Source of the DNA: Schistosoma haematobium
Lineage: Eukaryota > Platyhelminthes > Trematoda > Strigeidida > Schistosomatidae
Length of the DNA stretch: 64,000 nt
Assembly (NCBI RefSeq): GCF_000699445.3
Contig: NC_067196.1
Span: 71,059,864 to 71,123,863, forward strand
Reading direction: 5' to 3'
In this document: piece after piece, positions 45,691-56,240 of the stretch
Layout of the letters: each line of letters begins with the position of its first letter
Numbering within the stretch: the stretch's first letter is position 1
Made by a program: the position numbers and the translations under genes
Notes under the pieces: model-generated
Database searches by the model: none
Seen by the model: the letters and a program-made list of their open reading frames with translations, nothing else
Told to the model about the DNA's origin: nothing

Positions 45691-46691
45691 GAATTTTACC
45701 AATTTTGTTGTATGAGTTTTATTCAAATTGTAAATTACTTGAAACCATTAATGATATTAACGTACAGGCAATCAGTGACTGTATAATACGACACTGATTA
45801 TTAAACTCAGTGATAAAGACCAAAGTATTTATAAGGAAAATAGTATTGGACTTTCTATGAATCACACATAATAATGATTTGAGTAATAGAGTACAAAAGA
45901 ACCAGGTAGTAACTTCAGCTTTAGAATTTTTTAAGTCTTATATGAAAATAACGGTAATGGGTGGATCTATTCTAAATGACTGTAATAATCAAGATTATCT
46001 TTAGTTTAAGCCAATATTTATTACTGAGTTTTCAAATCAATTTATAAAAACCATTAAAACCTGGATTCGTGTTTGCTTAATTTGCTTTTCAGCATATTTC
46101 ATTGTTTTAAAAAAAATCGATTTTCTTTAAGCCTATTAAACACTTCTGCTCAAATCTTATTCATAATCTTTTAAAGTGTTAAAGTTTATGTGAATGAAAT
46201 AGTTTTGTAACTGGACTGTTTGTAGTTTCTATTTGTTAACTGACTGTTCCATTTATATGGTTACACTTCGTTCTGATCTACTAATAATAATACAAACATA
46301 AACAAAATTAATTATGAGAATTATTACTTTAGTAGAGTTATTAAAAATACATCATAAGAGTTAAACATTATAATCTATAATAGAAAAGTACATTCGTCTT
46401 TTGTTGGATCAGGATGAGAAAGAAGACCATAAGCTAAAATCTGATACTGTTTTAACATGTTAAATGATGTGGATAGTACATCTGTGACCTTGCACTGCAA
46501 ATATGTGTAGAATCAAACGAAAACTACCAAAAAATGTTCAAATTTCCATACCGGAATATAGTTATATTATGATTTGTCATAAAAACATCCCTTGAAACTA
46601 CTTAACAGTCTTTTAACATGTTCTTATGAGATTAAGATTACATTTAATATTTTGTAATTAATATCGAACCATAATAGTTATATTCTCTTAC
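45691..46691. other. nothing recognised
   Basis: AT-rich, no supported frame. Confidence 0.4.
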
Positions 46692-46854
46692 CAATCACTG
46701 TTATAACTCCGGTTGGAGTCCCTCTGAGGCTACTGCTGGTCCTAAGTCTGGATAAAGGAGAAGGGTTAGGCATGGAGTTGGCGACATCATCCTGTAGAAA
46801 ACTAACTCTCTTTTTAAAAAAACGCTAACCAGAAAATAATTCAATCACTGATAT
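46692..46854 (-). mobile_element. Short RTE-leader mini-element with target duplication
   Basis: About 137 bp (46705-46841) matches, on the minus strand, the leader half of the element at 57813-58029 (ctggttagcg, gagttagttttct, cctttatcc, gggactcca). It is flanked by CAATCACTGTTAT (46692-46704) and CAATCACTGATAT (46842-46854), a 12/13 direct repeat typical of a target-site duplication. Confidence 0.6.
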
Positions 46855-47620
46855 GATTCTTATTGAATCATCTTTTTATGTTTTTTTACTGTTATAAAGT
46901 TATTTAATCCCATTAAAGTAGTTAACTGACATTTAATGGTTCCCGAATTAATATGAACATATGTAAACGTTTATCTATTCATCAATCCTCTTGAATTAAT
47001 CATCACTTATTCTTTTGTAGTTATATATATATATATTAAACAGTCATTTCTCACATTATAAATTCAACAGATCAAGAAGATTAAGTGGTTTTAACACACT
47101 TGAATTAGTGGAGTATTCAATTTTTTTTATTTTTACGATGTTATATTATTCATTCTAATGACTAATTATTCATATGAATCTTATTGAATTATCTCAGCTA
47201 TTAAAATATTTAGTTACTATCATAAATCTTAAATTCTATGCCTTTCACTTTTTTCTAACGATTAACTGAATTCATTCATTCCATTGAGCCATTCCTTTTA
47301 ACATACCCTTTATTTTTATTTTTACTCATAGTCTTATTCTATAGTCATACTTAATTGATATTGTTATTATTTCTACTGATTGAAATCATTGAATAGTATA
47401 TTACGTAATATGGTTCTATTTTGTAATCTAATCAACCAATCATTTTCCAATTAAAAATTTAACCCTCTTACTCAATTATTACTTTATCTCTTATTTACAT
47501 GCTCCACATACAAACAATAAATAGATTTTAATGTAATAGATAATGAGATTCGGTTCTTTTTTTTTATTTAACAATCTGACTTCATCAAATTGTTATCTTG
47601 TCAATGGAGAGAATTTGTGA
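46855..47620 (+). other. upstream of homeobox gene, AT-rich
   Basis: No coding support. Includes a short (TA)n run near 47025. Confidence 0.35.
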
Positions 47621-47625
47621 TTCGA

Positions 47626-47640
47626 TATAAAATATAAAAG
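47626..47640 (+). promoter_or_regulatory. TATA-like element before homeobox gene
   Basis: tataaaatataaaag lies about 40 bp upstream of the presumed ATG. In such AT-rich DNA this may be chance. The resulting 5' UTR would be very short. Confidence 0.25.
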
Positions 47641-47679
47641 ACGTTCAATTTGAGTTCATAACTTTGATCTTATCACTTG

Positions 47680-48091
47680 ATGGAAATTAATAAAGAAAAA
47701 GAGATTTTCTTTCATTCTGATATCAAATTATCTATGGATTGTGATATTTCAATGAATAATATGAATAATTTTACATTACATAATGAATCTGTATTGGATT
47801 TATCATTAACACCAAATTCAAATGAAAATTTTTCACAATATGATAGAACAAATTCACATATGCCATATGAATTAACAAATTGTACTACAATGTATTCTGT
47901 TATATCAGATATCAAAAATTATTATTCTATTGAAAAAACTTTAGAAACGATATCATCAAATCATTGTACTATTGGTGATAGTATTCATAATACTGATAAT
48001 ATTGCATTGAATTCTGGAAATTATATTCCAAATATCCCAACACCTGAACAATTATTAACGTCAACTGAAGAAACTTCTTACAGTTTACATG
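47680..48091 (+). CDS. Homeobox gene exon 1
   Basis: ATG at 47680, 137 codons plus one base, donor catg|gtaagt. Asn/Ser/Thr-rich, no domain. YSVISDI at about residues 72-78 only loosely resembles an eh1 repressor motif and does not meet its consensus. Confidence 0.75.
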
Positions 48092-51000
48092 GTAAGTTAA
48101 GTGTTCGTAGTTATTTTAGAGAATGGAATATATTCATTTTCTATTGTTTTTTTATAGTTGTTAAAGTCCATTGGCAAATATTATAAGATTGATATTTATT
48201 TAGAGTTCACAGAGCGGCTTATGCTAATCTGAGCCATCTTTGGCGCCTTCGTGATGTTAGTCTGACTGTAACAGGTCGGATGTACAACGCGTCAATGAGA
48301 GTAGTTTTGCTCTATGCTTGAGAAACCTGGCCTCTTCGAGTTGAGGATGTTAGACGACTCTCTGTGTTCGATCATCGTTGTCTCCGAAGGATTTCTGACA
48401 TCCAGTGGCAACACCATGTTAATAATGCAGAGGTTCGGCATCGTGCGTTCAGGCACAGAGATGATATTTCAATTGGTGTCACAATCTTGAAATATCGACT
48501 TTGGTGGCTTGGACATGTTCTACGAATGTCGTCTCAGAGAATTCCTCGTCGTGCATTATTTGCCGACTCTGGGACTGGTTGGAAGAAGCGGAGAGGTGGT
48601 CAGTGTATGACATGGTGTCGTGGTATGAAAGAAAGCTGCAAAGGACTGGCTTGTGTCGGTCCTTCACGACTCCCTGGTTGGGGTCTGAGAGATGGCGCTA
48701 CACAGTGGCTAGAGACGTTATCAGATATGGCTCAGAATAGAAGCCAGTGGCGATCCTCCTGTAACCTTCGTTTTCTTTCTTTATAAAAAGTGGTTGTATC
48801 TTCATTAACTGAAAGAATTCTTCTGGTTGTGCCTTTCTGTTTCCCCCATTATTATTATTTCACTACCATACACTAATTTGTGGTCGTTATTGTTCTCCAC
48901 TTCTTTTTATACGAACCTTACATTCCTTATCTCTTCCCATTCTCATTATTATTGCGTGGCGCATATGTATCTGGTGCTTCCTCGTACAAATATTCATGTG
49001 TTCGAATAAATAAATAAATAAATAATATTAAATGCAGATATTTAGCTCGATTTATAAAGCGAGACTACATACTATACTTGATAATGGCTTTTTTATGACG
49101 AAACCAACTAGCTTATTATTAATAAAGTAGCTCTAATAAATGTATCCAGTGTGATAACGAAAGTTTCCCTAATTAAATCACCAGGTACTGAAACCATTAA
49201 ATTAATAAAACATCTACGTGGACTGTAAATCTTTTCCATAATTATTCCTAGAAAGACACTTCTAATTTTTCTTACCACTAAATATGTATCTCCCTATATA
49301 TCTCCATACATTTAAACTCAATTGATCTATTTTTGAGAAGAAAAAGTAAGCAGCTATATCTTTGAATTTAGGATAGATTTATTTACATAATCTAAACGCT
49401 AAGGAATTAATAAGTTTAGTTTTCTTTTTTACCTGTCTTATCCCACTGATCATATTCGTAAAATGTACCAGTTTTTATGGGATTTGCAATAGTTTTGATT
49501 TCTTTTCTCTAACTTATTAAGTTTCAAGGTTAATTTGACTTACATGAAGTTGGAAAACATCATAAATACAATTTTCTACTCATTCGGATGTCATAAAAAA
49601 AATATTTATTATTAACTTTTACCACCACTGAATTAACCCCTTCTATGAATCCGGTGTTCATCTTGTGCTAACAAGGTATGGCAACTTGGACCGATCCACA
49701 TATGTGCCTGGTCCTACGTTGTAGCTGACTGACTGAATACTCAGTTTATTTAAAGCTATCAAGTCCAGCCTTGGTGTTGATATTTACATTAATTTGTATA
49801 TTTTAACAAAACTCTAAGTTTCGATACTTCTTTATTAAACAACTAGATTTTTTAGATAGGTTTAAGTGATTATAGAATAATTCCATTAACTAAAATTAGT
49901 TTATTTCCGGAACTAAGATATCATCTGTGAATTAATTCATATCTATACTGTAATCTGTAAAGTGTTTGGATTTACTTTAGGTTTCATTTTGTTTGACGCT
50001 TGCCACCAAGGTCTATCTTCAGTCTTGAAAAAATCGATACCTCAATATGGTTCAAACTAACATTACTTATGTTCACAATAACAGACATTTCTATTGAGTT
50101 ATTCACGACTATTATGACTAACCACTTATAAGAAAACATTATAATCAGATAATTAGCCATTTATTGTCTCAATGTATTAAGTATAATTTTATTAACTATG
50201 TCGTTAAATAAATATCTATGAAATTCGAAAATCTCCACATTACAATACTGAAAATATTTATAGGTATCGGAAACTCCTATATCTGTGAACAAACTTTGGC
50301 ATTATGTTGCAGATCACCAGCGTAGATGATCTATGTCGAATGATTAAAGGCCTACTCGAGTTAGACTGGAATGGTGTGACGAACCAGATAAAGTCGAAGT
50401 CACACTTCACGGTCAGCACCTTATGTGGATTACCCCATTGACGTATCAAGGTATTATAGATGCTTTGAAGACTGTATAACACAAAGGGCGTTATTACAGA
50501 AACATATTGGTTAAAGTAGATACAAGCAGAAGTAAGACCACCACTGGATGGGCCAGTCCATGGAGTACGATCAACTGATGCGCGTTGGTTGTCCTTGGCC
50601 TGGACAGGGATCGATGATCTGTTCGATATTCAATGACCAACTGCTGGATAATTTGGCTAGGGTTCACTGATATTGTACTGGCCCTACAATGTTCAAGACT
50701 TCATTTAGATTACTTTACAGTAAGCGATGTTTGCTTCATGTGATACTTTTTCATTAACAATCATAGAAGATTCATTATGACACAAATCGCTGTGATAATT
50801 ACGTCATATTCATTAACTGTAAATGTGTTTTTGCTTCTTACAGGTCAGATAAATTTTGTAAATTTATTTCGTCAAGCATGGCATTACTACCAACAATATT
50901 TGATACAACCAAATTACTCATTTCATACAACTTATCTACCTACAGATGATTATCAATGTTATGTACATAATAATCAACTAATGTTTACTAGTTCTGAACC

Positions 51001-54000
51001 ATCAAATATATTAATTTCACAATACAATGCTACACATTATCACAGTAATGATTCTGAATGTCCATCAAAACCATCAATACACTTAATTCCTGACACTAAA
51101 GAAAATAATATACCTATATCAAATTATTCCACATCTGTTATAAGTACAGATAAAAATGGTAAGATTACTTCGAATGGTTCTGAATCTCCAGGAGATAAAC
51201 CTCGTCAATATCGTAAAGCAAGAGCATATTTTCATCCAAAGCAAATGAATTGTTTAGAATCATTTTTCCAAAAAAATCCTTATTTATCGACAAAAGATCG
51301 TGAATATTTATCTAGAAAACTGAATCTTTCAGAAGACAGAGTAAGTGGATAGTTTATTTACTTGTGTAGTTTATTCATTTTCAATTCATATCATAAAATG
51401 ATCAACTTATTATTATTAGTTCAATCGGCCTATAAAAGTCATGGAAAACAGAGTAACTGTTTAAGTTTGAAGTAACTGTACACTTCGGGATCAAAACCAT
51501 AGAATTAAGATATTATATTTTGGCTATGTTGAAATATTCTTGATACTATTTACTTCTAAAAGAACTAAAAATTTGGGAAAAATCTATTTGATTGTGAATG
51601 AATGTACTAGTGACTGATTAATCTTTAAGTGCTCCCTATTTTACAAAAAATAATTAAGTCTTTTATTTGGTCATCACCAACCCACTCAAGATCCCCATAC
51701 TAAAACGGGATTACTATATGTTGGATACTGTTTTTTGATTGTTCTCTCTTTGAAGTGATTCTGAGATGAAAACTAAATTAAAATACTTTTATTGAAGATT
51801 ATTTGTATCATTATTGTTAATAATTCATCATTGCTATCTACCTAGTGTTTACATAGCTCTTCAAGGATTACTTTCCTCAACAATTATGATGATTAACCTT
51901 TTGATGTTAACTTAAATCTAAAGCCAGTAAATCAGACAATTCGCCATGTGTATAATTTACGATAAACTGAGGTGATACAATTTTCCTCGTTCTTTGTACC
52001 TTGGTAAAACGAGGGGTAATTATTATTGAATTCATATATCAAGTATGTCCGAAGATGGGGAAAAAGTGTCATGTAAATATTTACAGATAAATATGAACGT
52101 TAGTAAACGGACAGAGATAAGGAAAGTCAATTTATTGTTTAGTCTAAGTTATAGAGTGTCTTCATAAAATATGAAAACCTTATTCACACATCTTCCATCA
52201 TTTGTCTTTTACAATCTTCATTGTTCTTTCAATCCAGTTGTTATTAAAATTACTTTCCGTTTATATTCCTATTCTCTTCAATTTAATCTTTACAACCTGT
52301 GGTGGTCAGTATTCCATATAATCCTTAAACTTCGTATACAGTTCGTCTTGATAACCATCACTAGATAACGCTCCAACGGTATATTAATCAGAAGGCGAAT
52401 ACGAAGTGTTGATTACGTTTATTATTGGGCCACAAAAACAGATATTCAAAATTACAGGCGCGTTAAGCAAGCATGAAAAATTGTGCTGAAAAGCATGCAG
52501 ACAATCGAGCGAGTGAGTCAGCGAATATGGGGGTACGAGTAAACGAGTACAGATAAACGAGAGAGAGAGAGAGAGCACTGAACATGAATTACATGGACAT
52601 ATATATACATATATATACATAATGAAATGAATGAATCATCGAATCAATTAAGGGGTTAGTAGTAAGGCTACAGCGTGAATAAATGCGTAGGCAGTAAGCG
52701 ATGCTCAAGCATATATGTTCATACATTCGCAACAGTAATAAAGATACAATGATATAGATAAGTTGTTGTTGTACTGATGACTCAGTTCGTTAATAAGTTA
52801 ACAAAATGACTTGACCGAATTAAATGTGAACCAACTCAATTGCACGTGAGTTGCTATAATCCTTTTGCTGCCAGGCCTTCCACTTCTGATAAGTGGTACG
52901 TACTATTTATATCTGTCAACATATGTAGCATACACTACAGTACGAACAAGAATTAATGAATATGAACGGTAGCTAATCGCCCTTTAAAAACCATTAATAC
53001 ATATTATTTCAAATATTCTTAGGTTAAATATTAAATACAGCGGAAATTTTGTTACAATTTTTTCCTAATTTATGGTGAGATTTCTGTACTGTAACCAAAC
53101 GTATAATATTGAATAAAGTCGGTATTATAATCAGAGAAGGGTTTTGTGGATATTATAGTAAGTTAATAGTTAAATTCATGAGTTAATTGAAGCTAGACCA
53201 TCATGGGAAACCTAGGGGCACTATATGACAGTTTCGTCCTGGCATCTACGACCAAGACCCGTGAGAATCGAACCCAAGACCTATCAGTCTCGTGCGCGAA
53301 TTCTTAACCTCTAGACCACTGAGCCGGTCGGTATTCAACGGTGTTAATGTCTAACTTCAACTGATCTATGAAATTACGCCACCGTCTACTATTATTACTA
53401 TTATTATTATTGTTATTATTATTATTATCATTATTATTAATGGCTTTATTCAATATTATAGTTTTGGTACAATATAGAATTCTCAGCACAGGTTATTTCA
53501 ACAAGTTACGCAACAAAAAAAAACACAGTAACGAATACAACAAAAGAGAAATGCTTTTTTTAAAAAAGAAAAAAAAATCGAAAAACTGTACATACTTTTT
53601 AAAATTAAAGACATGTTAAGAATGCAGGTAATTGACTAGGTTAACTCTAACAACCTGTTCGTCACAGAGTATATTTGCTAGGTAAGGTATTATAGAACTT
53701 TTATACTTTTCCTTGCGTGCATGGATTTTAATGTAATTACGTCTCGTTCTACCAGAAGATATACAAGGAGAAAGATAAGAGTGAAGGGGATGGCTAGTAT
53801 CTGATAAAATAACACCTGCCAGGAGTTTGCATGATTTTAAATGTCTATCCACAACCGTATTAATTATGACCTCGAAAGATTCACCACACATCTTGCTAAC
53901 TGCCTTCAACACTCTCCGCAATACAGCAAAGTCTTTCCTCAAAAGCCCGGGAAAGAATAATGGAGAACAGTAAAGAATAATAGGTAATATGCAAGAATTG

Positions 54001-55488
54001 ACAAATTGTAAGAGTAAATGACGAGTAATCCCATGAGCATGCAATCTCTTTATGTAGTAGGTCAAACGGAAAACCTTCTTTGATAACAATAAAACGTGGG
54101 AAGACCAAGAGAGATCAGAGGAAAAGGTGACATCAAGATAATTGACCTTCGACACTGTGTTTATCAAAGAGTCTCCGATGGCACAAGCATTATGGGATCT
54201 CAAAATGGTGTTTAGTTTCTGTTCATGTCTCATGCTAAAGTTAACAGCTTTACATTTGGACGGATTAAGTATCAGACCATTACCAACAGACCAACAATCA
54301 ATACGAGACAAAAACTCATTCATTTCTATGGGATGTAAAGAGGAAGAGATAGGCATACATACAGTGAGATCATCCGCATATTTCACAAAAGTGTTTTCTG
54401 TGGAAGATGGCAGGTCATGCGGAAAAAAAGAGAATAGAAGAGGTGAAAGAACAGCTCCTTGTGGTACACCTTCATGAGACAGTAGAGACTCTGAACACTT
54501 TCCTCCAAACACAGTGTATTGTTCCCTTCCAGAGAGGTAGGAACATAGCCAGTTGGTTATCCAGCTGTCAGTGTTGACGCTGATTAACTTGTTAAGTAAA
54601 CGTTGTCTTGGTATAGAATCAAAAGCTGAAGTATAGTCCAGAAAAGCACATCGAACATACTTCTTACCCTTTTCTAAGTTGAACACTATGTTGTGATGCA
54701 GAACTGCAACAGCATCTAAAGTTCTTCTTTTGCGCCTGTATGCAAACTGGTATGGGTCAGTATGCTCTTTTATCGCAGGCTGAAGTGGAAGTATTAATAA
54801 TTTTTCCATGGTTTTGAGGAAGGGTGAAGTTATTGCAATAGGTCTAAATTTTACATTCTTATCACTAAATGCTTTCTTGGGTACAGGAATTATCTTCATC
54901 TTTCTCCACATTTTCGGTATAAGGTTAGATGAGAAGGATCTGTTAAAGATAGCTGTGAACGGATAACATAGGACGTCAGCACACTTTTTAAAAAGGATGT
55001 TTGGGATACCATCAGGTCCCAAACATCGAGATGAATTAAGCGACTGGAGACATCTTCGTACATCAGTTTCAGTGAAAGTGGGAACACAGCCATTATTTAA
55101 ACCCGTGGATAGAGGGAGCATCACATCAAATGACTGACGTACAAAAGACTTATTTAAGTCACAAACATTCAGCTGGTTATCGCTTCTAAACTGTCTGTCA
55201 CCTGTAAGTTCTTTAAAGAGTTTCCACATACTTGGAGAGTTTTTGCAAGACAAGAGTTTTTGAGTAAACATACAGTTCAGACGTCTAATCTCTAGGTTTA
55301 TCAGACCATTTAGCTTACGAACTTCTTTAGAGTTTTTCTCCTTGTACATTCTTTCATCCTCCATAGTCGTTTCAGTTGTGTAGATGTACGTCGATCAAAA
55401 CCTACAAAAATGGTCATCAATGAGTTACCATTTCGCAACAGACCCGGTTGAACCCCACCGGTCACGACTTCTCATTAGAACTCCAGGA

Positions 55489-55540
<52 letters not shown>

Positions 55541-55677
55541 TATAATTTTGTATAATTTTATTTCAGATTAGAACATGGTTTCAAAATAGACGAATGAGAG
55601 AAAAACGCAAACCTGGAATAAATTATGATTCTGATAATTCATCAATGAATTCTATTGCAAAAATCGATTATTCATGA
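47680..55677 (+). CDS. Divergent homeobox transcription factor, three exons
   Basis: The model joins 47680-48091, 50844-51340 and 55567-55677 (phases 1 and 0), giving 339 residues. The N-terminus is Asn/Ser-rich and low in complexity. The homeodomain occupies about residues 260-319. It has R5 and F8, then L16 and F20 in NCLESFFQKNPYLS, and LSRKLNLSEDR before the intron. The recognition helix reads IRTWFQNRRMREKRK with invariant W48, F49, N51 and R53 and with Q50. The product should be a nuclear, sequence-specific DNA-binding regulator. Thr47 and the TWFQNRRM helix are reminiscent of NK-like ANTP-class factors, but the family is not assignable by eye. The intron between homeodomain positions 44 and 45 is a known homeobox intron site. 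Intron 2 is over 4 kb and carries a retroelement. Confidence 0.88.
48199..49036 (+). mobile_element. 5'-truncated RTE-like family B copy in homeobox intron 1
   Basis: Matches the 3' part of the 27.2-30.3 kb element (YANLSHLWRLRDVS onward). Frame 48364-48786 (140 codons, VFDHRCLRRISDIQWQHHVNN...) is open, but a TGA near 48320 interrupts it upstream. Ends in (AAATA)n. GATATTTA occurs at both edges (48191-48198 and 49037-49044), a possible 8-bp target duplication. Confidence 0.85.
49037..49607 (+). other. homeobox intron 1, nothing recognised
   Basis: AT-rich with no motif. Confidence 0.4.
49608..49738 (+). mobile_element. 3' tail of RTE-like family A
   Basis: taccaccactgaatt, aatccggtgttcatcttg, aaggtatggcaacttgg and gtagctgactgactga match the tail at 18395-18520 closely. 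Only about 130 bp is present, a severe 5' truncation. Confidence 0.75.
49739..50843 (+). other. homeobox intron 1 remainder, possible old repeat
   Basis: 50260-50700 is less AT-rich and contains 'gtataacacaaagggcgtta', which resembles 'gtataacacagggggttatt' at 57543. It may belong to a repeat family I cannot name. No coding support. Confidence 0.3.
50844..51340 (+). CDS. Homeobox gene exon 2 (homeodomain helices 1-2)
   Basis: Acceptor cttcttacag, donor gacaga|gtaagt. Starts in phase 1, continuing exon 1, and ends on a codon boundary. The last 45 codons hold homeodomain positions 1-44 (YRKARAYF to LSEDR). Confidence 0.88.
51341..53134 (+). other. homeobox intron 2, 5' part
   Basis: AT-rich. 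52390-52930 is more GC-balanced with a (GA)n run at 52557-52575 and may be an old retroelement piece, but has no recognisable frame. Confidence 0.35.
53135..53385 (-). repeat. Hammerhead/tRNA-like repeat, 3' portion split by an insertion
   Basis: Minus copy: tail 53135-53175, then a deletion removing most of the ribozyme (from 'gtcct' straight to 'ggcatctacgacc'), then an intact tRNA-like head ('gaatcgaacccaagacc', 'gaccactgagccgg'). Its 5' module continues at 55411-55487, beyond the inserted element. Confidence 0.75.
53386..55410 (-). mobile_element. CR1/L2/Jockey-like non-LTR element inserted in a hammerhead repeat
   Basis: On the minus strand an RT frame starts about 45 bp from the 5' junction and the 3' end is a (TAA/AAT)n run (53390-53440). 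Both flanks are hammerhead-repeat sequence that would be contiguous without it. The endonuclease and ORF1 are absent, so it is 5'-truncated. It lies antisense in homeobox intron 2. Confidence 0.8.
53616..55364 (-). CDS. Uninterrupted 582-aa reverse transcriptase frame
   Basis: Retrotransposon RT. Visible parts are the N-terminal linker (MWKLFKELTGDRQ), LGPDGIPNILFKKCADVL (about 115-132), VKFRPIAITSPFLKTMEKL, DPYQFAYRRKRRTLDAV, motif A FLDYTSAFDSI (241-251), motif B GVPQGAVLSPLLFS (299-312) and motif C FVKYADDLTV (YADD 329-332). The thumb and C-terminal region follow to residue 582. No stop or frameshift, unlike nearly every other RT here, so the insertion is probably recent. The family differs from the CR1-like copies at 3-9 kb. 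The true element ORF would start further upstream. Confidence 0.82.
   Translation of the reverse strand: MEDERMYKEKNSKEVRKLNGLINLEIRRLNCMFTQKLLSCKNSPSMWKLFKELTGDRQFRSDNQLNVCDLNKSFVRQSFDVMLPLSTGLNNGCVPTFTETDVRRCLQSLNSSRCLGPDGIPNILFKKCADVLCYPFTAIFNRSFSSNLIPKMWRKMKIIPVPKKAFSDKNVKFRPIAITSPFLKTMEKLLILPLQPAIKEHTDPYQFAYRRKRRTLDAVAVLHHNIVFNLEKGKKYVRCAFLDYTSAFDSIPRQRLLNKLISVNTDSWITNWLCSYLSGREQYTVFGGKCSESLLSHEGVPQGAVLSPLLFSFFPHDLPSSTENTFVKYADDLTVCMPISSSLHPIEMNEFLSRIDCWSVGNGLILNPSKCKAVNFSMRHEQKLNTILRSHNACAIGDSLINTVSKVNYLDVTFSSDLSWSSHVLLLSKKVFRLTYYIKRLHAHGITRHLLLQFVNSCILPIILYCSPLFFPGLLRKDFAVLRRVLKAVSKMCGESFEVIINTVVDRHLKSCKLLAGVILSDTSHPLHSYLSPCISSGRTRRNYIKIHARKEKYKSSIIPYLANILCDEQVVRVNLVNYLHS
55411..55487 (-). 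repeat. 5' module of the split hammerhead repeat
   Basis: Minus strand reads 'ctggagttctaatgagaagt', 'cgtgaccggtggggttcaac' and 'ggtaactcattgatgacca', the 5' module also seen at 45505-45590 and 63180-63245. Confidence 0.65.
55488..55537. repeat. (TA)n microsatellite
   Basis: About 24 TA units directly upstream of the homeobox exon 3 acceptor region. Confidence 0.9.
55567..55677 (+). CDS. Homeobox gene exon 3 (recognition helix, stop)
   Basis: Acceptor ttttatttcag, 37 codons including TGA. Encodes IRTWFQNRRMREKRKPG, the DNA-recognition helix, and a short tail. A (TA)n run ends about 30 bp before the acceptor. Confidence 0.92.
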   Translation: MRTWFQNRRMREKRKPGINYDSDNSSMNSIAKIDYS

Positions 55678-55785
55678 CATGTTCTCAATACTTTTTATTT
55701 AATTATTTAGAACGATTACTATTATTTGTATATATAATTTGATATTTTAATTTATTTAAACAAAATATGAAAAAAATTTATTAGA

Positions 55786-55791
55786 AATAAA
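55786..55791 (+). terminator. Polyadenylation signal of homeobox gene
   Basis: AATAAA about 109 nt after the stop, followed by a T-rich stretch. Confidence 0.6.
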
Positions 55792-55861
55792 GTTTTTATT
55801 CATAAGTTTTCTTATTAGTTTTATTAATTTCAGTTAGTAGAAAATATCAAGTGGAGATTAC

Positions 55862-56240
55862 TGGAAATCAGTCAGTCAGCTACAACGTAGGACAAGGCAA
55901 ATATATACATCGGTCCAAATTGCCACACCTCATTAGCACAACAAGGAAGAAAGATAGCATGTAAGGATATAGTATAAGAAGAAAGAATTAGTTGGTAGAA
56001 AGAAAGATATGAAGCGATTTTATTCTCATCATTTAAGGGAAGACAGAGAGTGTATACACTTACACTATTGTGGTCGATTCTGAGCCATGTCACCAAGAGT
56101 CTCCAATCATTGGTTACGATAGTCACGTGGACCAGAACCAAGTAGTCTGCATCTATCAACATGGCTCACACTAGAAGTTAGTGACTTCAAGCACTGATGT
56201 TATATTTTGGTTTGGCCACCCCTAACATTACTGGAAATGA
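55862..56240 (-). mobile_element. 5'-truncated RTE-like family A copy
   Basis: The minus strand ends in 'gtagctgactgactg' at 55862-55885 and contains the C-terminal coding remnants (complement of 'tggctcagaatcgaccac', 'tggagactcttggtgacatgg'). About 375 bp, with frameshifts. Confidence 0.8.

Noticed and set aside
48479..48740. Overlapping ORFs in homeobox intron 1
   Set aside because: Alternate frames of the RTE-like C-terminal region.
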